This document shows, piece after piece, positions 36,606-45,510 of a stretch of 64,000 bases of DNA (position 1 is the first letter of the stretch; each line of letters opens with the position of its first letter). The stretch is from NCBI GenBank assembly GCA_002778195.1, contig PCDI01000012.1:455276-519275 (forward strand), given 5' to 3'. Source of the DNA: Raffaelea ambrosiae (taxonomy: Eukaryota > Ascomycota > Sordariomycetes > Ophiostomatales > Ophiostomataceae). Below the pieces are notes generated by a model. It saw nothing but the letters and a program-made list of their open reading frames with translations. It was not told the origin of the DNA and did not search any database. A program made the position numbers and the translations under genes.

Positions 36606-38996
36606 TCAGTATGGACTTCGTCCACCAGCCAATCGCACAAAGTTATAGGGCACGTTTTGTCCTACAAGCAGCTTCAGGGTCTCGACTGTGGTGAATGCTG
36701 TTGTGTCCGCGGAGTCGTAGACTGCGAATCCGCTTTGCTCGGCTACAGCGCCGGGGTCCCCCTTTCGCGTGGCCGAGGCCCCACTGTCCCTGTCAGAGGC
36801 GAGGTCCAAGAAGATCTTCCGCGTAGTGCCTTTCGCGGAAGCGTCGACCGCGTTGCCTCCATGATTGCCAAAGGCACGGACCACGAGGCCGACGAGGTTT
36901 CCTTTGTCGGGAGCAAGCGCGCTTATTACAACAAACGGCGAGGCACTGTCATCATTAACGCCCTGCATCCGGGCTCGTTGCAAACTCTCCAGAGAATTGA
37001 ACGGCTCAATAATGACGCCACCGGCCAACGCTGCTGGGGTCTTGAATCCGACGGTGTAGATCTTGCTGATGCGGAGGGACCGCAGAGCAAATATGGTACT
37101 CGCCGCATCGTCTGACGAGGACGCCAACACGAGTGCAGTGCGACCAAAATATGCAGACGGGGCCAAGTCCCGCGTCAGGGTGCTCAAAATACCACGCCAC
37201 GAGGCATTGTCAAAAATAAGACTCGTATTGGGCGGAAGATTCCCGTTAATCTTAGTGGCATTGCTAGAGCTACCACTTCCGCTGTTTCGCATCTCGAGGC
37301 CAAGATCATTCGCATAATGTGGCGGACTTGACGGTCTCGAGTTTGCAGCTGACGCTTGTGACGACGAAGATGCCCGGACGACAATGGTATCAACCATTCC
37401 AATGACACGAGCAGCCTCGGACAAAATTGGGCCGGAACCACCATTCACAAAAGAAAAGAAACTGCTCCGGCCTACGAGACTCGAGTGGGACATAGGTGGG
37501 TTGAGGTAGGCGCCCCCAAAGTGTTTCTGATTGCACCACGATTCAATGCCGCTAGGCCCTTTAAGCGGGCGTTCAACAAAGGCGAAATGGTGAGGAAGGC
37601 CAAGCTCATTGAAACATTTTTCGTAGAATGGCGCCTGCGGAATTCGTGTACGGCTTGACGGGGTGATTATGCCGTATATGTTCTTTTTTGGCAACTGGCC
37701 AAGCAATGACAGGGCTTCGTTGGTGGCAGCTGCGCTCATCTGTCCGGGGGCGGCAATCGAAGGCAGCAATGGATGCGTGATAGGCGTGAATACGTGGTTT
37801 TGTGTCCTTGAAAACTGGCCCAGCTCCGTCATGTTCACTGCGGACAGAGGCGGGGCATCTGGATATTCGGATCGCATCCTGGAGCGGAAATATTCCAGTT
37901 CAAAGTTTTCGTTCCGGTCGTTGGCAATGTTGATCATCTTGACAATGTCGGCATAACGGAAAGACTCGGCGAATATCGACTGGGCACGGGCTGAGTGCCA
38001 CTTGAACGTGCCAGAGAAGTCATGGAAAGCAGACATGATACGAGTATTCCCACGATGTTCGTACAGCCGTTTGCGGAGCTTCTCGGGAAGCCACAGCTCA
38101 ACATCGATGTACTCGACACCCCATTGTATGGCACGATACAGATACTGGTAAAAAAGGTCTGGGTTGTCCATGGGGAAGCGGCCATTCTCCTTGACACATC
38201 TGGTGGTCAGAACAAGGGGCAGTTCGGTCCGCTGGCGCAGCAGCATAACCTGCTCGCCGACATAGCCAAGGCTGGGTATATCGGCAAACCGGCCATCGCC
38301 CAGGGGCTCCTTGAGCAAGTCAACACGCATCTCAACCGCATCCGATCCCACAGTCAGAATGTCGATATTTGGCAAAGCCGCGCGGACATCTGGAAAGGTA
38401 GTCGAGATGAAATATGTGCGCGGCTTGGCCATCAGCGTCTCGTGATGGCTGATCTGACCGAGCGTGAAGGAGATGAAGCGTGAAAGATCGCGGCGGTAGA
38501 AGGGCTGATTGGTGTAAAGGAACTCGTAATCGCACTCGGCGGAAAGATAGGCATCCGGGGGCATTCCGAGGCCGACGGAATGGGCATTTATGGCGACCAC
38601 GAGGTCATGGTCGCGGGATGCGACGTCGAGCTTGGCATGCCGGGCCGGAATGCCAATGACCTGGCCCTTATCGGAAGGGCTGATTGTTGCGAAGCTTTCC
38701 CGCGTGCAAAAGGGCTTGCCGAGAACCTCTGCGAAGACAGAGACGATGTCTTCCTGGCCGGGGCCAAACACGATCACGACAATGCGCGGATCGCCCCTTT
38801 GAGGCCCGCTGCCGAATTTGCTGCCGATAGCAAGGCCAGCGATAGAAGAGGATGATGACGACGTGGCCAGTGCCGATGCTCGGGTGGAAAGGGAGGATGT
38901 GTCCTGAGCCACATCCACGTCCATGGTGAGATCTGTGCCTGTGCCTTGGATGAGAGTTGGCCGCGTAGCTGCAGGCATCTGTTGGACAGCAGCCAT
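36606..38996 (-). CDS. Quinate repressor QutR/QA-1S-like protein (AROM C-terminal homologue)
   Basis: This single exon encodes 796 aa homologous to the last three domains of the pentafunctional AROM protein, the architecture of the quinate-pathway repressor (A. nidulans QutR, N. crassa QA-1S). Residues about 71-190 correspond to shikimate kinase, but the P-loop is degraded (VFGPGQEDI). Residues about 192-420 are a type I dehydroquinase domain with apparently intact active-site positions: Glu222 and Arg224 (VEMRVDL), Arg266, Glu300, His325 (HDFSG), Lys353 (ADIVKM, Schiff-base position) and Arg397 (GQFSR). From about 438 follows a shikimate dehydrogenase-like domain in which the SxSP..HN substrate motif and the catalytic Lys are replaced. 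No quinate catabolic genes lie nearby. The methionine at 38996 is the first ATG. Function as a repressor is inferred from architecture. Confidence 0.85.
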   Translation of the reverse strand: MAAVQQMPAATRPTLIQGTGTDLTMDVDVAQDTSSLSTRASALATSSSSSSIAGLAIGSKFGSGPQRGDPRIVVIVFGPGQEDIVSVFAEVLGKPFCTRESFATISPSDKGQVIGIPARHAKLDVASRDHDLVVAINAHSVGLGMPPDAYLSAECDYEFLYTNQPFYRRDLSRFISFTLGQISHHETLMAKPRTYFISTTFPDVRAALPNIDILTVGSDAVEMRVDLLKEPLGDGRFADIPSLGYVGEQVMLLRQRTELPLVLTTRCVKENGRFPMDNPDLFYQYLYRAIQWGVEYIDVELWLPEKLRKRLYEHRGNTRIMSAFHDFSGTFKWHSARAQSIFAESFRYADIVKMINIANDRNENFELEYFRSRMRSEYPDAPPLSAVNMTELGQFSRTQNHVFTPITHPLLPSIAAPGQMSAAATNEALSLLGQLPKKNIYGIITPSSRTRIPQAPFYEKCFNELGLPHHFAFVERPLKGPSGIESWCNQKHFGGAYLNPPMSHSSLVGRSSFFSFVNGGSGPILSEAARVIGMVDTIVVRASSSSQASAANSRPSSPPHYANDLGLEMRNSGSGSSSNATKINGNLPPNTSLIFDNASWRGILSTLTRDLAPSAYFGRTALVLASSSDDAASTIFALRSLRISKIYTVGFKTPAALAGGVIIEPFNSLESLQRARMQGVNDDSASPFVVISALAPDKGNLVGLVVRAFGNHGGNAVDASAKGTTRKIFLDLASDRDSGASATRKGDPGAVAEQSGFAVYDSADTTAFTTVETLKLLVGQNVPYNFVRLAGGRSPY

Positions 38997-41752
38997 TGTT
39001 GCTCCGGAAGGGTAGGGGAGAACAATGTCAGAGTAAACGCTGCCACGAGTGTTATATCTGGAGCAGCTGGGGACAAGCGCGCTGACTGTCTGCGTCTAAA
39101 GCTCACCGAGGCACAGTCGTTCGATTACAGGATCGAGCCGTGTCAGCGCTGGTGCTTTGTATGTTCCGAAAGATGCGCCGAGACAGGGCAGTTGTTCATG
39201 GCCACTCTGGAATGACAACCCCGTGAAAGCTCCCGCTGTGTCGCTGAATATCACTAAAACTATCAAAGAGTAACAGTTTCCTGCAGAGGCGTCTCGCATG
39301 GCCTTCGTAGTAGTCGTCGTCAAAGATCCGCAAGTCTTGGCTTCAAACCGGGTTCAAAACATGGCAAGCGTTCGAAGCCACGAGTTTTCGGCGAAGCGCA
39401 GGCACAGGAGGGGGAGCAGGAGACAGATGTCAGATGGACGCAGAGAAGAGCTAGCCTCCACAGGAGAGGGAAGAGCGCTGGATGACCCAAAGCGACGGGC
39501 GAATACACGTTGGTGATGCAAAGGGAGGCTCTGTTAGGTCATGCACGCCGTAGTGGTGGCGCAACACCAACTAGCTTACAGAGATACCACCGCTACCAAG
39601 AGACTGTGGCAGCAATTCCCAGGGACTCCGAGAGCTCTCAAGAGCTCGCACACCGGCTGCCAGGAGGCTGTTCCCGGGGAAGAGAGAGGGGGTGTCGCTT
39701 GAGGTGGGCCAGCAAAACTAGCCAGCCGCGGGAAAACTGTGGAGAGGCCGGAAGAACAAGATAAGGTCGGGGGAAAATCCTAGTGGCTCGTGCGGTGAGC
39801 CGTTCGAGTTGTAAGAGTGGTTGTAAGAGTGGTGAGGAGAAAAGAGCAGGCGGTATCCCGGTTTCCACACGGTCTGTCGAGAATCTGGAGAACAGAAGAC
39901 GTGAACGGAGGCATGGATTCGGCTGTGGGCTGGGGCACAAGCTGCAGGACCCAAGAAATACCGGAAGGCCGGAGGGTTGGTTAGGAAGATCAGACGGGGG
40001 CCCGTCTCCCGGCGGCGTGGCGTATTACAGTTCGTGGGAGAGGAGGTGAGCGTTGAGGTGGGTGGAATATGGCAGAGGGAAAAGGGTGTGGTGGTTCGAC
40101 GATGAGTACCAGAGATGGATGTGTCTGTCTTTCTGCGGTGGGAGCCAGTGCCTCTTTGTAACAGGACCGGCAAGCGTACAACGGGTCACGCCTTCCTAAA
40201 CTGAGGGCAAGTGTGGAGGCAGAGGACGTGGGTGGGCAGGGAAGGAACGTTCGTGACGGGCGATCTGTAACCTAGTCCGGGGAGAGCTGTATCCACTGTA
40301 ACCGGTCGCTCTTTCCCAGTGGCCCGGCTTAGGTCCACTCGGCGCGCAGTCGGCGACGAGGCGCTGGGGTAGAGGCGGATGTGATCGCAGACGACGTTTG
40401 AATGGCGAGAGGGGGCGAGGGAGAGAGAAGGGGGAGAAGAAGAAGAAGAAAAGAAGGGTGAGAAGAGAAGCTGGTCCGGGGCTGGCAATGTGCTGGCGCA
40501 GCAAACTGGACGAGCGGAAGCGCACAGGGATGGGAGCGGGAAACAGCCAAAAGCGAAGTTGCTGACGCGCGGAAAGATACGCTCCTTCCTCTAATTTTGC
40601 AACTCTCACGGTCGTTCCTTACTATGTACTTTTTGAACCTGCCACCATCTGCCATGTGGCCATTGGAGGAAGGAGCAACTGCGAACGATTTGGGGTTCAT
40701 GGGGCAGCGGACCTCCAGGGTGGCAATAAGCAGGAGGACCTTCCCCTCACCCTCGTCCCAAATGTCCGATCCAATGCCTGTCCCAATTGTCTCTTTTGGT
40801 CGTGTTATGCGCTATAACCGGGAAGTCTGCTCATCCGCCCTACCTCGCACGCCCCCCACAAGCATGGGAGCTAGGATTTTTTCACCTACTTTGTACTATT
40901 AGATAGCTCCCTTGCGAGGAGCTAACGCAGCATCGGGCTAAATTGGCCAAGGGCAGCATGAGAAGCAAGGGAAAGAGGGAAAAAACGGCGTGCAGGGTGT
41001 GCGGCCAGATGTGACAGCATGAGCATGGGTGGTACCGAAACGAAACACATGGGCGGCGCGTCCAAGTGCGTGTTTTTGGAGGCTCTCTGGCCTGCTTTTG
41101 GCCCTTAGAGGCTGTCGAATGGTTTCACTGCATGCGCGCAAGGCAGCCGGCTCTACCTGCTTTTGGCAGGCCGTGCTGGACTCCCGGGGCAGCCCAGCCA
41201 CTCGATGCGATTACTTGCATGGCCTCCTTGCTGATGTCAATCTTCAGAGAATCCTGGGGAGCTGGAGGCAAGCTCTCGAGGGCAGGTGGGCAGGTTGAGG
41301 CCAGAGACGTTCGACGGGTCTCAGAATGAGGCCACCAGGGAGCACCCGAGACCAGAGAGACAGCCGACAAGTCGACGCAGACTTGTCCTGGGGGGTGCAC
41401 TGAGCGGCACAGGATGAACTAGCAGCGGGTGGCTGTCTTGGCGAGGAAAGACGGGCAGACGAAAGGGACAACGAGTACGAAGCATCTTGCAACAGCACAA
41501 CAAGCCGAGGATGTTTGCCCATGCAGATCGGGACATAAAGACTCTCCAGATATCTTGCTACCGTGGGGTGAAAGAGCTAGGGATGCCCCCTGCGCGTCAA
41601 GTTGCACACACAAGAAGCATTCCGCCATAGACGAGACAATGGCTGATCTGCTCGCCTGAGCAGCCATCCCTTCGCCATGCAGGCGGCCGGGGGGAAGCAG
41701 CAATTTTGTTGGTGGAAGAATGAAGGGGGCGAACACAAGCAACACAAACATC

Positions 41753-41806
41753 GCGGATAATGCGGACAATGCGGACAATGCGGACAACACGGACAACATG
41801 AGCAAC
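41753..41806. repeat. 9-bp tandem repeat (GCGGACAAT type)
   Basis: Six consecutive 9-bp units, with two exact copies at 41762-41779 and diverged copies on both sides. Confidence 0.9.
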
Positions 41807-43430
41807 ACAAAGATCGCGGACAATGACAACACGAACGAGGCACAAGCATGAAGACACACTGCTGGTATCGTGGCCAGTCATCTGAAGTGAGATAGCTGGT
41901 GACGAGCCGCAGGTGAGGGGGAGGGAACTTGAGGGCAGAAGCAAGCAACAGGAACAACGAGCCAAACGAGCCAAAGTCGGCGAACCTAGACAGACAAACC
42001 AGATGGGGGAACCGGAAGGGTAGGCTTGAGAGCAGCCCAGAAAGACAAAAAAACTACCGGCGAACGACGACACTGAACAGCCGGGCATACACATCGCAGG
42101 GGTGTCTAATTTCAGCCTGGCCCTTGCCGTCTTCACCCAGAACAGCAGAGAGCATGCGTTCCGGCAGGGCAAACAGCCCAATCTGCCAGGTCGTCTCGGC
42201 CAGCCATGGGCTCACTCTGCACAGAGTGGACAAGAGCGGATATGGGAGCACTCGCCAGCACACTAACAACGAGGCTGGGACCCCACACGCTAGAGCCCAA
42301 CTCAGGTTAAGCCAGGTTCAGGGAGGAAAGTCGCCCAAGGACGAAATATTCTCCGCCAATGAAACAGAGCCTGGACGTGGGTTCTGTGCCGTGGCCGCGC
42401 TGGCGCCATGCAACCGCGAAACTTTGTTTGGCGTCACCAGACCAGCAGAAACGCGGAGCCAGCAGAGACAGGCTATCAATGGCATGCCATCAATGCGCCG
42501 GCAGCGGTCGAATGAGGGCCCATCAACTAGTGCACTTCGCAGCGTATTGACGGGGTTTGCGCTGTGTTGCTGCCCGGCAATTGCAGTAGTTCCGGGACAG
42601 AACAAATCACAGCGCCGCTGCTTGTTGTGCAGGCTGTCTTGCCTCGTATTATTAAACGTGCCGACAAGACCGTGCGACGCCGTCGTTCTGTTTTTCCATC
42701 GCCAGACGATCTGGCCAGCCAGCGCTTGGATGCAGGTGTCGAAGCCCCAAGCTGTCAATACGGGCCACGGAATATTTTCATGCGCCTTGCCGTCGCCGTG
42801 TTGCGCACAACGGTTCCCTGAAATAGACACCTGCGATGCGACGGGAAAGAGCCCGATGGTCTTGCTCTTACCCATAGTGGCCGGGTGCCATTGAGAACCG
42901 TCTCGACTTGGCTGCTATGTGGTTGTTGACGGGCTTCTGGGGCCGGTCTCTGGCAGCGCTTCCTTTGACCCAGAGCCGTGCTGGAAGTAGGCGAGGCTGG
43001 CAGCAGCCTCAGGTTCTCGCAAGTTCTCGCTGTGATCTGTCGGCACCGAGCATCGCCTGTACCAGGATGGCATGTTTGTCGCCAGAGCAAGGGCGTCAGC
43101 AATGGGTATATCCCTTCCGACACCCGGGTGGAACCATCTGCGAACACCTTCAGCAGCTGTTCCGGTGGCAGAGCTCTTAACTCCAGAGCTATTGGTGAGG
43201 CTCCGGACACAACCACCCACCACGGAGATACATCACCACGTCTGCCGTTGTCTGGACGGCCTCGTGGCGCGGTAGTTGTCTGCTGGCACGCTATCATCAA
43301 GGCTCGAAAGTCCTAACGCCGACCAGGAGAGGAATTTCGACATCTCAGACAGGACGCCTTCTTCCGTGCCCTGTCTGCGCGGCATCTCACGCAGCTCGCA
43401 CGCGGAGATGCGACCGGTCGGGAGAAAGCC

Positions 43431-43490
43431 TTTGGAGAACGCTCTCGGAGAACGCTCCTGGAGAAAGCTCTTGGAGAAAGCAAGTCGGCG
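43431..43490. repeat. Imperfect tandem repeat of about 13 bp
   Basis: Five units of the form GGAGAA(A/C)GCTCTT, slightly diverged, about 450 bp upstream of the aldo-keto reductase start. Confidence 0.8.
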
Positions 43491-43677
43491 CCCCTGGCCT
43501 GGCTGCCAGCAAAACCCCTCCGGGTCCCTGGCGTCTCGCGCTGCAGGCCCCTCCCGGGCCCCCCAAGGGCCTAGAAGCCAAGCAGCGATACCGCTGATAA
43601 CCACGCCAATGTCCGTTTAAGTCCGCCACATTGCGACTTTGTGCTGGGCCACGTTGAGTTGAGTAGAAAAATGCGAG

Positions 43678-43687
43678 TATATATAAA
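43678..43687 (+). promoter_or_regulatory. TATA box of the aldo-keto reductase gene
   Basis: TATATATAAA lies 257-266 bp upstream of the start codon and is followed by a C/T-rich leader, a plausible core promoter. Confidence 0.6.
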
Positions 43688-43943
43688 GAGGGCAGCAGGG
43701 AAAGCTGGGGTTGGAATGGCAAATTGTGGGTTTTGGAGTGTCGACAGTCAGGTTGCCCTCGAGTCTTCCATGCTGCATCCTCGCAACCTTTGCGAATCTC
43801 GTCTCTTCTTTTTCCGTGTATCGTCTCGGGCGACTTCCACACATAAGCACTCTATTTTGTCTACCCCACACTTTCCCACTTACACGCACACCATTCATAC
43901 CACACGCTCAGCACGCACAGCGCGCACACTTGCTGCTTCCGCC

Positions 43944-45110
43944 ATGTCTACCTTCACCCTGGCCGACTTCGCCAGGCCGGCTCCCGAGCCGGCCAGCGGG
44001 CTGGGCCGGTACCGCGTGCTGTCGTCGACGGCCGGCATCCGCGTGTCGCCGCTGTGCCTGGGCGCCATGTCGATCGGGCAGGCCTGGAGCTCGTTCATGG
44101 GCAGCATGGACAAGGAGTCGTCGTTCAAGCTGCTGGACGCCTTCGCGGACGCCGGCGGCAACTTCATCGACACGGCCAACAACTACCAGAACGAGGAGTC
44201 GGAGACGTGGATCGGCGAGTGGATCACGGCGCGGAAGAACCGCGACCGGCTGGTGCTGGCGACCAAGTTCACGTCGGACTACCGCTCGCACGCCGAGGGC
44301 AAGGGCAACGTGCCCAACAACACGGGCAACCACCGCCGCAGCATCCGCCAGAGCGTGGCCGCGTCGCTGCGCAAGCTGCAGACCGACTACGTCGACATCC
44401 TGTACCTGCACTGGTGGGACTACACCACCAGCATCCCCGAGGTCATGGACACGCTGCACGCCCTGGTGCTGGAGGGCAAGGTGCTGTACCTGGGCATCTC
44501 GGACACGCCCGCCTGGGTCGTCTCGGCCGCCAACACGTACGCCGAGGCCCACGGGCGCACGCCCTTTAGCATCTACCAGGGCAAGTGGAACCTGATGGTG
44601 CGCGACCTCGAGCGCGAAATCCTGCCCATGGCGCGCCACTTTGGCATGGCCATCGCGCCCTGGGACGTGCTGGGCGGCGGCAAGTTCCAGACCAAGAAGG
44701 CCCTGGAGGAGCGCAAGGCCCGGGGCGAGATGATCCGCAACATCGGCCCCACGGGCGGCTTCCAGACCGAGCAGGAGGCGGCCATCAGCGCGGCCCTCGA
44801 AAAGGTCGCCGGCGAGCTGGGCGAGGGCGTGTCCATCACGGCCGTGGCGCTGGCCTACGTGCGCACCAAGACGCCGCGCGTGTTCCCCATTGTCGGCGGC
44901 CGCAAGGTTGAGCATCTCAAGGAGAACATCCGGGCGCTGGAGCTGGAGCTGACGCCCGAGCAGGTGGCGTACCTGGAGAGCGTCAAGCCGTTCGACGCCG
45001 GGTTCCCCAGCACGTTCCTGGGCGGCGACCCGCTGGTGACGCACAAGGCCATTGGGCATGTGTTGCGGTCAGCCCAGCTTGACATGACCGAGCCGCTGGT
45101 TCGTCGTTGA
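43944..45110 (+). CDS. Aldo-keto reductase, aryl-alcohol dehydrogenase / norsolorinic acid reductase type
   Basis: This NADPH-dependent reductase has 388 aa, the usual length of fungal AKR9 enzymes (yeast AAD proteins, Aspergillus NorA). The catalytic tetrad is visible: Asp76 and Tyr81 in FIDTANNYQNEESE, Lys108 in LATKFT, and His156 in YLHWWDY. The cofactor end shows PIVGGRKVEHLKENI, and the C-terminal segment FDAGFPSTFLG is typical of the group. It has no introns, and codons end almost exclusively in G or C, suggesting strong expression. The start at 43944 (gccATGtc) is chosen because upstream in-frame sequence is leader-like and preceded by a TATA box. No polyketide synthase or other cluster gene is nearby, so a general aldehyde-reducing role is more likely than aflatoxin-type synthesis. 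Confidence 0.92.
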   Translation: MSTFTLADFARPAPEPASGLGRYRVLSSTAGIRVSPLCLGAMSIGQAWSSFMGSMDKESSFKLLDAFADAGGNFIDTANNYQNEESETWIGEWITARKNRDRLVLATKFTSDYRSHAEGKGNVPNNTGNHRRSIRQSVAASLRKLQTDYVDILYLHWWDYTTSIPEVMDTLHALVLEGKVLYLGISDTPAWVVSAANTYAEAHGRTPFSIYQGKWNLMVRDLEREILPMARHFGMAIAPWDVLGGGKFQTKKALEERKARGEMIRNIGPTGGFQTEQEAAISAALEKVAGELGEGVSITAVALAYVRTKTPRVFPIVGGRKVEHLKENIRALELELTPEQVAYLESVKPFDAGFPSTFLGGDPLVTHKAIGHVLRSAQLDMTEPLVRR

Positions 45111-45510
45111 GGGAGTATAGGGAAGGCAGTGGGGGGGGGGGCGGGGATAACTCGAACGAAACAAAGCAAACACATCCATGGGATCCATGAGGTCCATGGG
45201 ATGGGGGTCCACGACGTACGCGAGGTAGATAGCTAGAGGCTCTTCGAGGAATTTTTACTTTCTTGAGGAAAAGATGGTCGCAGGCGTGGATTGATAGCAA
45301 GACTTGAACTGGATGAAAATTCATTTTTGTTGTTTTTAAAAAAAAAAAAATAACCACCGTCGCTTTTTACATAGCTTAGTTAACTACTTGTTTATGCTTT
45401 CTTTGAATCTTGAAATCGTGAAAGAAGAGACACACCATCTACTCCATCTATACCAACACCTGTTCTACATTTCTTTTCTTGTCTTTTCTTTTCTTTTCGT
45501 TTTCGTTTTT
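45111..45510. other. Intergenic region between convergent 3' ends
   Basis: Holds a G run, an A run and, just before 45511, a TTTTC-type pyrimidine array (about 45471-45510). It should carry both 3' UTRs. Confidence 0.6.

Larger units (their letters stand above)
38997..43943. other. Large divergent intergenic region, no convincing gene
   Basis: About 5 kb between the divergent starts of the QutR-like gene and the aldo-keto reductase gene. Several open frames of 90-320 codons exist (the longest is 41929-42894, plus strand), but none shows a domain, a signal peptide or sensible composition. Two short tandem arrays and the TATA box of the downstream gene are listed separately. Confidence 0.5.

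Noticed and set aside
41929..42894. 321-codon plus-strand open frame between the QutR-like and aldo-keto reductase genes
   Set aside because: No recognisable domain or signal, unusual Cys/Arg/Ser composition, competing frames on the other strand and no promoter signal. It could be a relic, but it is not supportable as a gene.
43908..45059. Long minus-strand open frame opposite the aldo-keto reductase
   Set aside because: Shadow frame; the catalytic tetrad and normal family length are on the plus strand.
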